Positions 27,126 through 37,265 of a stretch of 64,000 bases of DNA are shown piece by piece. Every line of letters starts with the position of its first letter. Positions within the stretch are counted from its first letter, which is position 1. The position numbers and the translations under genes are program-made. The stretch comes from DATBJG01 sp963790545. GTDB lineage: Bacteria > Acidobacteriota > Vicinamibacteria > Vicinamibacterales > JAMQPK01. The notes below the pieces were generated by a model. That model had not been told where the DNA came from. It did not search any database and saw only the letters and a list, made by a program, of their open reading frames with translations. The stretch is from positions 1-64,000 of the forward strand of contig CAWBPA010000005.1 in assembly GCA_963790545.1 (NCBI GenBank), given 5' to 3'.

Positions 27126-29057
27126 ATGCCAGACGCATCGTTACGGTTCGGTCCCTTCGTCCTCGATCGCGGTGGCTACCGTGTGCTGCGCGGGGAGCAT
27201 GTGGTCGATCTGACCCCCAAGCTCATCGATCTCCTTCTCCATCTGGTCGATCACCGGGGCACACTCGTCACCAAGGAAGCGCTGCTGGACGCGCTCTGGC
27301 CAGGCGCGAATGTCACCGACAACGCGCTCGCGCAGGCTGTGTCCGAGCTGCGCCAGGCCCTTGGAGACGATGCGAGCGCGCCGACATACATCAAGACGGT
27401 AGCCCGTCGCGGGTACCGGTTCATTGCACCCGTCGAACCGCTTCGCGAACGAACCAGCGAGGCCGCTGGTGTAGCCGCTCCCGCGGCTGATCCGCGTCAC
27501 GCGAAAAACACGATTGCCGTCATGGACTTCGTCAATGTCAGCGGAAACTCAACCTATGCGTGGCTTTCGGCTGGTATTGCGGAAACGGTGACCGGCGATC
27601 TGCGCGCGCTGGGAGCGTTTCGCGTCGTTGACCGGTGGCGGGTCATCGAAGCGGCGAAGAAAACAGACGGATCGCTCAAAGCCGTTGCTGCCGAGCTTGG
27701 TACGGCGCTCGTGGTGGTCGGCAGCTTCCAGGCGAGTACCGATCGGATCCGCATCAACGCACGAGTCGTCGATGCGGACGGCGGCGAAGCCTTGGCAGAT
27801 GCCAAGGTGGACGGGCCGACCGAGGGAATCTTCGATCTTCAGGACGAAGTTGTGATGCGGTTTGCCAGGGATCTGGGCATCGCGGTCGGAACGCGGCGAC
27901 ACTCGACGGTCGGTGTGCGAGAAACGCCCAGCCTCGACGCATATCGCGCGTTTACCGAAGGCTCACTGCGCCTCGAAAGCCTGGATCTTGACGAGATGGA
28001 GAAGGCAATTGACGACTTCGAGCGGGCGGTCTCTCTCGATGGTCGCTATGCCCCTGCCTACACGGGGCTCGCCAGCGCCGAGTTCGCCCAGTACGAAACG
28101 ACACGGTCTGACAACGTGCCGGCGCGCCAGCTGCTCGAACGGGCGATTGCGCATGCCCGCCACGCCGTCGAGCTCGACGAGGGGCTGGCTGAAGCGCATG
28201 CCACCCTCGCGCTTGCGCTCGTGAGCGACTGGAAGACCTCCGAAGCCGTTGCGGCCGCTCAACGCGCGGTGGCGCTCGAACCGTCGAACTGGCGGCATCT
28301 GTTCAGGTTGGGACATGCGTCCTGGGGAGACGCGCGACTTCACGCTGCCGACCGCATGCTGGCGCTCTATCCGGAATTTGCGTTTGCCCACTTTCAAATC
28401 GCCATGGTGCACGTGGCGCGAGGGCATCTCGTGCAGGCAGAAACCGTGTTGCGCCGTGGTGCAGCGGTGCAGGTCCAGCAGGGTGGACGGGCTGAGCGCT
28501 TCCCCGCGCTGGGGCTCCACTGGCTCCTTGGATTGACTCGGCTCGCGCAGAACGATGTGACAGAAGCGTTGGCGGAGTTCGATCGCGAGCTGCTCGTCGC
28601 AGAACCACGTCGTCTCTACGGCCGGGAGTTCGCCATGAACGCGCACCACGGGCGTGGCGTGTCGTTGGTGGCCGCCGGACGGTTTGATGAGGCGCGCGAA
28701 GCGTTTCGACGTGCGCTTGCGCTCTATCCTGATCACGGACCTTCTCACCTGGGTCTGGCGCACGCATCGTTCCACCTCGAGGATGAGCGGGCCGCGCGTG
28801 CGGCGCGAAAATGTGTCGACGAGGCGGTTTCGACCTTGACGCGGAGTCGGCCGATGGAGGCCGCGGTGCTTCGAGCCAAGGTTCTGGCTGCAGACGGCTC
28901 AGCGGACGCCGCCGTCCAGACGCTCGATCGGCTGCTGGCGGATGCGCCATCCGGATTTGCCGGCTGGACGCTCCCAGTCGAACCGTTCCTCAGCCAACTC
29001 GTGACCCACCAAGGCTTTGCGGGTACCCTTCGCCGGCTGGCGGAAAGAGCGGAATAA
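27126..29057 (+). CDS. Winged-helix DNA-binding regulator with TolB-like and TPR domains
   Basis: About 643 residues. The N-terminal OmpR/CadC-type winged helix (residues 1-100) includes LTPKLIDLLLHLVDHRG, ALWPGANVTDNALAQAVSELR and IKTVARRGYRF. A TolB/FlgO-like domain (IAVMDFVNVSGN to VVVGSFQ) and a long TPR region follow. No transmembrane helix is obvious between them, so it is probably cytoplasmic. The start is GTG 27123 or ATG 27126. It is divergent from the lipid operon and is a natural candidate regulator, though nothing in the sequence proves this. It is a modular paralogue of the kinase at 3582. Confidence 0.85.
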   Translation: MPDASLRFGPFVLDRGGYRVLRGEHVVDLTPKLIDLLLHLVDHRGTLVTKEALLDALWPGANVTDNALAQAVSELRQALGDDASAPTYIKTVARRGYRFIAPVEPLRERTSEAAGVAAPAADPRHAKNTIAVMDFVNVSGNSTYAWLSAGIAETVTGDLRALGAFRVVDRWRVIEAAKKTDGSLKAVAAELGTALVVVGSFQASTDRIRINARVVDADGGEALADAKVDGPTEGIFDLQDEVVMRFARDLGIAVGTRRHSTVGVRETPSLDAYRAFTEGSLRLESLDLDEMEKAIDDFERAVSLDGRYAPAYTGLASAEFAQYETTRSDNVPARQLLERAIAHARHAVELDEGLAEAHATLALALVSDWKTSEAVAAAQRAVALEPSNWRHLFRLGHASWGDARLHAADRMLALYPEFAFAHFQIAMVHVARGHLVQAETVLRRGAAVQVQQGGRAERFPALGLHWLLGLTRLAQNDVTEALAEFDRELLVAEPRRLYGREFAMNAHHGRGVSLVAAGRFDEAREAFRRALALYPDHGPSHLGLAHASFHLEDERAARAARKCVDEAVSTLTRSRPMEAAVLRAKVLAADGSADAAVQTLDRLLADAPSGFAGWTLPVEPFLSQLVTHQGFAGTLRRLAERAE

Positions 29058-29188
29058 AACCCTCCTCATCGTTTCTCAGAGATTCGTCAAGCGTTCTCAG
29101 CGTCCCCTCAGGACATCGCGCCCGTGCGGGCCGTATCGTGGTTTTGACGGCAGCGGCGGCTCCGCCGATACAACCAAAAGGGGTGCGC

Positions 29189-32100
29189 ATGACCAGCACA
29201 TACCGCGAAACACTCAGGCAGCCAGGGATTGTGCCCTTCCTCTGGACGCAGTTCCTGGGCGCGTTCAACGACAACCTGTTCAAGATGATTGTGTCGATGC
29301 TGGCGGTCCGCGCCGCAGCCGGCGGCAATGCCGGCCGGGAGCTTTCGCTGGTGGGAGCCGTCTTCATCCTGCCGTTCCTGCTGTTTTCGGGCTACGCCGG
29401 ACAACTCGCGGATACCTATAGCAAGCGCACCGTGCTCGTGGTGACAAAGGCGCTCGAAATCGGGGCGGCTGGATTGGGGCTGCTCGCGTTCACGGCCGGG
29501 CGGCTCGAAATCACGCTCGTGGTGCTGTTCCTGCTTTCCCTTCAGGCGACGTTCTTCAGCCCTGCGAAGTACGGCATTCTCCCGGAGATCCTTCCCGAAC
29601 GCGACCTGTCGCGCGCCAACGGCGTTCTCGAGATGAGCACGTTCGTGGCGATTGTGGCCGGCGCGGCGCTGGGGAGTTTTGCATTCGATGTGTGGCACGA
29701 GCAGCTGTGGGTTGTTGGGGTGGCGGTCGTGGTGGTGGCGATCGTCGGGACGGTTTGCAGCCTCGGTATTCCGGATGTTCCAGCCGCGCAGCCCGGTACG
29801 GCAATCCGGGCCAACCCCTGGTACGAAATTGCAGAAGGCCTGAAGCGGCTGCGCGGCGATCGTATTTTGTGGCTCACCGTCCTGGGCATTTCGTACTTCT
29901 GGTTTCTTGGCGCCCTCCTGCAGCTCGTGATGGTGCTGTTTGGCACGCAGGTGATGGTGCTCGACGATCGCTGGGTTGGAGTGCTCACGGCGTTTGCCGC
30001 AGTGGGGATCGGTCTCGGAAGCCTCGTTGCGGGTCGGCTGTCGGGCGACAAGGTGGAGCTCGGACTTGTCCCAATCGGATCGATTGGCATGGGGTTGTCG
30101 GCGATCGTGCTCTCACGTTGCACGGATTCATTTGCCGCGGCGGCGACCAGCCTGGCGTTCGTGGGCTTCTTCGGAGGCCTCTTTGCGGTGCCGCTGAACG
30201 CGCTGCTCCAGCAGCGCAGCGGCGAGCGCGAAAAAGGTCGGCTGATGGCCACCAACAATTTTCTGAACGTCGTGGCCATCCTGGGCGCATCGATGGTGTT
30301 ATGGATGTTCAACGATGTCCTTGCACTCCCGGCCGATCGCATCATCTTCCTTTTCGGGCTGCTCACGCTGGCATCCAGTGCCCTCGTCCTGAGCATCGTT
30401 CCGGAGTTCCTGATTCGTTTCAGCCTGTGGTTGCTGACCCATTCGATTTACAAGATTCGGATTGTCGGTCAGGAGCATGTGCCGTCGCGAGGACCTGCCT
30501 TGCTCGTCTGCAATCACCTGTCACATGTCGACGGCTTTCTGGTGGGCGCCTGCGTCCAGCGGTTCATCCGCTTCATGGTGTACAAGCCGTATTGCGAGAC
30601 GCCAGGAACCCGGTGGCTGTTTCGGCTCATGAAGGTCATCCCGGTGTCGGAGGGCAACCGACGGGACGTCGTGGAATCGATTGCGCGCGCACGAGCCGAG
30701 CTTCAGGCTGGCCATGTGGTGTGCATCTTTGCTGAAGGCGGCATCAGCCGGACGGGAAATCTGCTGCCCTTCAAGCGCGGGTACGAGCGCATCGTCGCCG
30801 GTCTGGACGTGCCGGTGATTCCTGTGTGCCTCGATCGGCTCTGGGGCAGCGTATTCAGTTTCAAGCGCGGGCGCTTTTTCTGGAAGTGGCCGGAGCGTGT
30901 GCCTTATCCCGTCACCGTTGCGTTCGGCGCGCCGCTCGCTACCGACGTTGGTGCCGCGGCCGCTCGACTCGCGCTGATGGAGCTGAGCAGTCGGACCATT
31001 GAGACCCGTTTCGAAAGGGCGGGAACGTCTCGACTGCTTCACGCACAGTTTGCGCGCAATGCCAGGCGCCGCTGGGGATCACCTTGCATGAGCGACAGTA
31101 CCGGGCCGCCGGCTGACGCGCGGGCGAACCCTGACGGCAGGTGTGCTGCTGGCCAGGTGGATCCGACGGCACCACGACGGCGAGGCAATGGTAGGCGTCC
31201 TGCTGCCGGCGTCGGTCGGCGCGGCACTCGTCAATCTCGGCGCCACGCTTGCGGGTCGAGTACCGGTGAACCTGAACTTCACGGCCGGGCCCGAGGCCAT
31301 GAAGCTGGCCATCGAACAGTGCGAGATCCGTACGATCATCACGTCCCGGGCGTTTCTCGCCAAGGTGCCTGTCGGTGAGCTGCCGGGTCTCGTGTACCTC
31401 GAGGATGTCCTCAAGAGCACCACCGCCGGATCGCGTGGAGCCGCCTGGCTGGCGGCCCGATTTGCGCCAGTCAAGTGGCTCGAGTCGTTCTGTGGCTCAG
31501 ACGAGCGGTCCCTCAACGCTCTGGCCACAGTGATCTTTTCGAGCGGCAGTACGGGCATTCCCAAGGGGGTCATGCTCTCTCATCGCAACATCAGCGCGAA
31601 CATCGAAGCGCTCGAACAGCTGTTCTGGGTGTCTTCGGATGAATGTCTGCTCGGCGTGCTGCCGATGTTCCACTCGTTCGGGTTCACGGGCACGTTCTGG
31701 TTCCCACTGATTGGTGGGTTCCCGGTGGTCTATCACCCGAACCCCATGGACGCGAAGGCCATTGGTGAGCTCGTTCACGAACACAAAGCCACGATGTTGA
31801 TCAGCACACCCACCTTCTATAACGCTTACCTGCGGCGATGCACGCCGGAGCAGTTCGCGAGCTTGCGTCTGGCGGTCGTGGGCGCCGAGAAGCTTCGGGA
31901 ACCGCTCGCGATCGCATTCAAGGCGAAATATGGCGTCGAGCTGCTCGAAGGGTACGGATGCACGGAGATGGCCCCCGTCGTTTCGGTGAACATCCCGGAC
32001 ATTGAAGATGGGCACGTGCGTCAGATTGGAACCAAGCGCGGGTCGGTGGGGCATCCGTTGCCTGGAGTTGTGACCAGGGTCGTGGATCCCGAGACCGGTG

Positions 32101-32636
32101 AGGGCCCGTTGTTCGGTACGCAGGGACTCCTCTTGATGAAAGGCCCGAACCTGATGCTCGGCTACCTCGGACAGCCGGACAAGACGCGGGAGGTCATGCG
32201 AGACGGCTGGTACGTGACGGGGGACCTTGCCATCATGGACGAGGACGGGTTTCTTCACATTACAGATCGGCTGTCGCGATTCAGCAAGATTGGCGGCGAG
32301 ATGGTGCCGCACATGAAGATTGAAGACTCGATCAATGCACTTCTGGCTGACAACACCACGTCGATCGTGACGTCGGTGCCCGACCTATCGAGGGGAGAAC
32401 GCCTCGTGGCGTTTTATACGGACGCGGGCCTTCGTCCCGAGGATTTGTGGGACCGGCTGAGCCAGACGGACCTTCCGCGGCTCTGGTTACCCAAGCGCGA
32501 AGATCTCCACCAGATCGATTCGATCCCTACGCTGGGCACGGGGAAGGTCGATCTGCGCGGGGTTCGCAATCTTGCGCTCGAGCGGATGGCCGAGCCGGCG
32601 CCGGCGACCGAGCGCCGGGCAGAGGTCTTGAACTAG
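29189..32636 (+). CDS. LplT-PlsC-acyl-ACP synthetase fusion (Aas-like), one frameshift
   Basis: About 1,148 residues after repair. MFS lysophospholipid-flippase-like domain (1 to about 405, FLWTQFLGAFNDNLFKM), PlsC acyltransferase with NHLSHVDGF (about 440) and FAEGGISRTG, then an AMP-binding acyl-ACP synthetase with SSGSTGIPKGVMLSHRN (about 781) and GYGCTEMAPV. Together these import and re-acylate lysophospholipids. E. coli splits the functions between LplT and Aas. The frame changes near 31103: an extra G in CCGGGCC splits it; removal gives TGRRLTRGRTLTAGVLLARW. The AAGGGG site before ATG 29189 supports the start. It lies 2.4 kb from the lipid operon and shares its theme. Confidence 0.85.
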
Positions 32637-32830
32637 CAGTCCAAACGTCTCCCCTGGCGACGTCGCGAGCGGTACGGTTGTGCGGTGAGCAACTCACGAC
32701 ATGCCGTGGACCTCTTTCACAAAGTTGCACTGGCACGAGCTCCTCGCTCCGGCGCGCGACTTGCTTTACAGGGCGATGTCTACTCGGGGCAGCTCGTGGA
32801 CGAATTCATCACGGTGAGGAGGTGGCGGCC

Positions 32831-33628
32831 ATGCGGTCTCCAGCAGCCGTCGCGGGATTAGCAATGATGGCTCTCGTTGCGTGCGGTCCTCGAGAGCCGA
32901 GGACAGACGCGGAACGTCTCGCACGAGGCCGGGAGCTGGTGCAAGAGATGAGCACGCGCCTGGCAGCCGCTCCGCAGGTGAGCGTGACAACCACTGAAGT
33001 ACGAGACATCGTACGTGCATCCGGTGCGAAGCGGCAGGTGTCGCAGACCGGTGTGTACACCGTCCGGCGCCCGGATCGCTTTTATGTCAGGATGACGGGC
33101 GGCCGAGAGCTCGAGACCTGGTACAACGGTAAGAACTTGACCATCGCCTCGCATCCGGAGAAGGTCTTCGCGCAGGCCCCGATGCCCGAGACCATCGACC
33201 GTACGCTCGACGTGCTTGCCGAGCGGTACGACATGGCCCTGCCGATGGGCGACTTGTTTTATGGCTCCGCGGCAAAGGCGCTGCTCTCCGACACGACCAC
33301 CGGCGGCTACGTGGGCCGCGAAAATGTGGGTGACACGCCCTGCTACCATCTGGCGTTTCAAGACAAGGGCGTGGACTGGGAAGTCTGGCTGCCAACTGAG
33401 GGCGAGCCGCTGCCAAGGCGTCTGAAGGTCGTGCAGAAAGGGCGCACTGGGCAGCCGATGGTCGATCTGACGTTTACCGAATGGAATCTCGCGCCGCAGA
33501 TCACCGATGCCACGTTCGTCCCGAAGCTAGCGGCGGACTACGAGGGCATCGCGGTAATACAGCGGGCCGCGGCGATCAAGAAAGCTGCGCCGCCTGCGCA
33601 GCCCACCGCGCCGGACACCAAGAAGTAG
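32831..33628 (+). CDS. DUF2092-type lipoprotein
   Basis: A 265-residue lipoprotein: signal with lipobox LVAC (Cys18), then a LolA/LppX-like beta fold suggested by YTVRRPDRFYVRMTG, TWYNGKNLTIASHPEKVFAQ and YEGIAVIQRA. DUF2092 proteins are predicted periplasmic, possibly lipid-binding; the function is unproven. ATG 32831 follows AGGAGG by eight bases, so the longer open frame is rejected. A Lys/Pro-rich tail ends the protein. The glycine-rich protein gene starts 52 bases downstream on the same strand, so the two may be co-transcribed. Confidence 0.72.
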   Translation: MRSPAAVAGLAMMALVACGPREPRTDAERLARGRELVQEMSTRLAAAPQVSVTTTEVRDIVRASGAKRQVSQTGVYTVRRPDRFYVRMTGGRELETWYNGKNLTIASHPEKVFAQAPMPETIDRTLDVLAERYDMALPMGDLFYGSAAKALLSDTTTGGYVGRENVGDTPCYHLAFQDKGVDWEVWLPTEGEPLPRRLKVVQKGRTGQPMVDLTFTEWNLAPQITDATFVPKLAADYEGIAVIQRAAAIKKAAPPAQPTAPDTKK

Positions 33629-33680
33629 CGAGCCGGTCGAAGTTGGACCTTGAAAGAGTTCCAGAAGGAGTCCTCGAGTC

Positions 33681-34388
33681 ATGAGGCAACAAAACACGGG
33701 GCGAAGAGTCATCTGTCTCACGGTGGCAGGTTTTGTCACGATCGCGGGTCTCGCACATATGTCTGCGCAAGTGCGCGCTGGCCGCCGTGGTGCCGTGTCC
33801 GATGGCGATGACCGCGCCGCGGCCGCCGGCCCGCGGGGTGCTGCCGTCAAGGGTGAAGATGGCTACGCTGCGGCCGGCCGCCGTGGCGCGGTTGTCAGCG
33901 GCGACGAGGGCTACGCGGCGGTCGGACGACGAGGCAACGTCGTGACCGGCGAGGACATCGACGTCGATGGGGCGGCGGTCGGCCGACGCGGCGCGGTCGT
34001 CGTCGGCGAAGAAGGGGCCGCAGCCGTGGGTCGCTACGGCAACGTCGTGGTCGGCGACCGCTACGAGAGCTACGATGCCTGGAAGGCCGTGGCGGCGGTT
34101 GGCACCGGCATCGCGATCGGCACGATGCTCGCGAAACCGCCGGCCGCCGCAGCGCCCGTCGTGGTGTCCGGATCAACCTACTACTATCACGACAACGCGT
34201 ATTACACGCGCGTGATGACGAGTGGGGAGGTGACGTACCAGGTCGTCGCCCCTCCCGCTGGCGCGATCATCACGACGCTCCCCGCGGGTTGCAGCAATGT
34301 GAACGTCGGAGGCGCGGCGTACTCGCAGTGTGGCCAGACGTATTACACGCGCGTGTCGACGGGATATCAGGTTGTCGTGCTGAAGTGA
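33681..34388 (+). CDS. Exported glycine-rich repeat protein
   Basis: A 235-residue protein with a signal peptide ending near MSAQ. Residues about 33-125 hold five to six imperfect repeats of GRRGAVV-x-GEEGYAAV with alternating acidic and Arg-Arg positions. A hydrophobic segment (about 133-160) and a Tyr-rich C-terminal domain follow (STYYYHDNAYYTRV, later GQTYYTRVSTGYQVV), resembling DUF6515-type surface domains. AAGGAG precedes ATG 33681. The function is unknown; a cell-envelope or surface structural role is likely. Confidence 0.65.
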   Translation: MRQQNTGRRVICLTVAGFVTIAGLAHMSAQVRAGRRGAVSDGDDRAAAAGPRGAAVKGEDGYAAAGRRGAVVSGDEGYAAVGRRGNVVTGEDIDVDGAAVGRRGAVVVGEEGAAAVGRYGNVVVGDRYESYDAWKAVAAVGTGIAIGTMLAKPPAAAAPVVVSGSTYYYHDNAYYTRVMTSGEVTYQVVAPPAGAIITTLPAGCSNVNVGGAAYSQCGQTYYTRVSTGYQVVVLK

Positions 34389-34398
34389 GGTCGGCCGG

Positions 34399-35211
34399 CT
34401 ATTGCCCAGTCGGAGCTGGCCCGGCCACTAAGTGCACATTGAAAACGTACATCTTTGAACCTGGCCCATAGAACAATTGCCAAGAAGTCTGTCGCTGCGT
34501 GGCTTCGAGAGTACGAACCAGCACATCCCGCGCTGCCTCGTTTACTACACCTTCGCTAGTTCTCACGCCTCGAAGTAGATTTATAGGGGATATGCCAAGA
34601 ACCGAATTTATCCCGGTGGCTTGAGAGACCGATTGGAGAACGGCACGAACCATCCCCTCGGCTGTCCGCTCGGCTGCCGGCAATGAAATACGGGTTTCAA
34701 GGACTGAATCTTGCTCGATCTGCTCCCCGTTCTTGTTCTTCCTAGCGGCAGGGAACACATGAAAGACGTTGCCGGTTTGACCAAAGCTAAACCGACCGGG
34801 GTGGCCAGTTGACTCATAGCTAGCCAGTAGCTCGCGGAGAAGACCGACCGGATCGGCCGGCTCTCCAGTTACCGCGTAGCTAAAGAAGAATGCCCCTCCT
34901 CTGGGAATCAAGACTTTCTTAGACAAGTCGCCGTCCTTGCGAACAAGCGCTGCCACATCTTCTATTTCCGCAGCATATTCGTAGAGGGGATCTTCGTAGG
35001 TGATGACCCAGCCATACTGCTGCTCTATGGTCTCAATGGCCTTTGCGAGCGGCCTAGGATCGTTCACTGAAACAGTGAGGTTCTGACCTACTTGTTGTCC
35101 CACGAGCTGTTCGGATCCGAAGCCCAACTGAAGAGCAATTAAACCGCCGACGCAACCAATCCCGAGCGATATCGCAGTTACAACGTGTTTGTGCTTCTGC
35201 ATGGATCCCAT
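34399..35211 (-). CDS. Uncharacterised anchored protein, lower GC
   Basis: A 270-residue protein with an N-terminal membrane helix. The segment RPLAKAIETIEQQYGWVITYEDP recalls the short N-terminal domain of secretins and TonB receptors (STN fold) and suggests a periplasmic protein. No enzyme motif is seen. Base composition is visibly more AT-rich than its neighbours. AGGAGG lies four bases before ATG 35211; a second ATG at 35202 is possible. It follows the secreted protein gene by 28 bases and probably shares its transcript. Confidence 0.6.
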   Translation of the reverse strand: MGSMQKHKHVVTAISLGIGCVGGLIALQLGFGSEQLVGQQVGQNLTVSVNDPRPLAKAIETIEQQYGWVITYEDPLYEYAAEIEDVAALVRKDGDLSKKVLIPRGGAFFFSYAVTGEPADPVGLLRELLASYESTGHPGRFSFGQTGNVFHVFPAARKNKNGEQIEQDSVLETRISLPAAERTAEGMVRAVLQSVSQATGINSVLGISPINLLRGVRTSEGVVNEAARDVLVRTLEATQRQTSWQLFYGPGSKMYVFNVHLVAGPAPTGQ

Positions 35212-35239
35212 CGATCCTCCTAAGTACGCGCGCCTTCAA

Positions 35240-36309
35240 CTAAGGCCATACTCTTTCAGCATAAGCTCCGGCTCGCATACTCCAAACCTCGAGATAGTCG
35301 AAGCCCATCATTAACATGTTGGTCGTGTAGGTACGGCTTCCGGTCCCACAATTTATGACCATCCGCTGAGAAAAGCTTGTCAGACATGGTGCTCGGCCCG
35401 CATCGCGATAGTATGTGACGGCATCCGCCTCCCATCCAACGAAGTCATCTCCCCATTGGTTAGCGGAACCCACTGGCCATCCCCCAGGGGGGCCTCCAGT
35501 GATAGACACCGACTGGCCGAAGTCGGAGCCCAAAAACCAACAGGTGTCCGGCCCTCCGTTACCCGGATTCTCTTCCTGTACCCGGCGACCTACAAAATTT
35601 GTTGTGCTTGGCGTCAATAGCTGACGCCACGCATGAATACCCCCTGAGGACCACCCGATACTGTTCGTTATTTCACCAGTCGGAACAAGGCAATCGCTCG
35701 CCTCAATTCGAATGTCGTAGATGTACATTAGGCCTAGGACATTCGACGTATTTGAGGTGCACGAAGGGACACAGGCTGTCATCTGCGCAGTAAGGGAGGC
35801 TCGGACTTGAACCAGCGATGTGTCCTGCGTAGATAACAGTGGAACCGAAACGTTGTGAGCCGGGACCGAGCTATTTGGCGGTGCCGTATCGACAAGGTAG
35901 TCAATCGTCTGCCAAGAACTGCCCCCGTCAAGGGAGAGTTCACCTTGGCTTCAACGCTGCCTGACGAACTGCCCACCGAGAAAAGAGCGTTCGCGCTCCA
36001 ACGGACGACCAACGAGACGGGTACGTACCCGCCCGGAAAGCCAGACCAAGTCATCGTGTCCACCTGCGGCGTTATACACGCCGTGTGACAATGGGCGGAC
36101 CTCGCTGCTCCACTCGCAGTAACAGGCGACGCATCGTACGCATTCTGAGGATACGAAAATTCTCCGGGGGCATTTGGCGGAGGTGAGCTGGGACGAATTA
36201 TGTGGTTGGACTGGGCCGGCACCTTTATAGGGAACAACAAACCAAGTGCCGCCAGTCCCAAGAGCGTTCCCAGTGAGACGACTCGCCTAGTGCTTCTCCT
36301 AATCTTCAT
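35240..36309 (-). CDS. Secreted protein of unknown function (one frameshift)
   Basis: About 355 residues after repair. A signal peptide (about residues 1-33) precedes a beta-rich extracellular protein. Segments include VEAKVN, then in the next frame SLDGGSSWQTIDYLVDTAPP, TACVPSCTSNTS and MGFDYLEVWSMRAG. Several cysteines suggest disulfides. The join is near 35936-35941, where one T appears missing (AACTTCTCC expected). No family was recognised. The start MKIRRSTRR at 36309 fits the signal peptide. Low GC like the following gene. Confidence 0.55.
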
Positions 36310-36757
36310 TGGTGTCACTCCCGAACTGAAGTACCAGTGAAGTACGAACAAACGCGGAGAATGCAGTTAACAAAAGCTTCGTGAGTTTTTATCGCGGATT
36401 TGTGGCGGGTATGGTACAGGAATCACGAAGGTGATCAAGTCGGTGTTTGTCTTACGGAAAGTCAGTGATTGGTCAGAAACCGCCTGGACAACCGCGCGTC
36501 TTCGATAATGTCTCCGGCGACCGCGCTGGGGGCCGGATCCTCCCGTCCCTATATATCGCTACCTTGAGGCGCCTCGGTCGATTGCGCTAATCGCCAGCTC
36601 ATACGGTGGTAAAGATGACTTCGATCAGAAATGCTTCAAACTACGCGCCGGCCAACGCACCGCCTAAGTAAACAGCTGATTGTCGCCTTGGGGACGCCAG
36701 AAAAGGTGCAAGGTCGACAACACCCGAAAAGAGTCGGCCAAAAGAAGTCAAGTTGTC
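36310..36757. other. Intergenic region without recognisable gene
   Basis: About 450 bases of lower GC. No conserved coding frame, RNA or repeat could be identified. It presumably holds the promoter of the two-gene unit that follows on the minus strand. Confidence 0.4.
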
Positions 36758-37265
36758 CTAGTCCTCACAGCCAAGCCAGACCGCTTCAATCGGCTGCTTC
36801 GAGTCGTACAGCACCTTGCCGCTGTCGCCAACCTTCCACTGTTCCGCTTCGTCGGCCGGCATGTCGATCGTGTTTGCGATGAACTCGCCCCTGGATAGTC
36901 CCGAAACTCAAAGTGCAGCCGCCACTATCGCATGCCATTGATTTTCACATTCCGCTGCCGTAGTTCTGTCCTGCCCGTCGTAACCCCCTGAGTCTTGATG
37001 GCCTGCCGCTGATATCGCCAGTCCTCAAGGACGGTCCTTCCACTAACGAAGAGGCCGATGCCGCCCATGACAAAAGCCGGCCCTTTTCGAGTCGGAATGA
37101 CGGTTTGTGAGAGTCGTTCAGTGCCCATACTGGCGCAACGGATTCCGGCGCTTCGTCTCTATTTATCTGAGGAAACAGGCCATGCTTGAAAAGAAGGTAC
37201 AGCGCCACTAAGGTTGCGCCGAGAACCTCTATAGCCGTTGACTCAGGAGGTATCGAAATGTTCAA
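36758..37265 (-). pseudogene. DUF3592-like membrane protein, degenerate
   Basis: Pieces of one protein in three frames. The N-terminal helix IEVLGATLVALYLLFKHGLF leads to KPSFRLEKG, then FVMGGIGLFVSGRTVLEDW and QRQAIKTQGVTTG (typical of DUF3592) in the next frame. An in-frame TAG follows GMR, then WRLHFEFRDYPG, and the end EFIANTIDMPADEAEQW, VGDSGKVLYD, EAVWLG in a third frame with stop at 36758-36760. Two single-base deletions and one nonsense codon make this a probable pseudogene within the AT-rich island. Confidence 0.6.
37245..37250 (+). promoter_or_regulatory. Shine-Dalgarno site deciding the lipoprotein start
   Basis: AGGAGG seven bases before ATG 37258. It rules out the upstream in-frame start at 37186. 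Confidence 0.8.
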
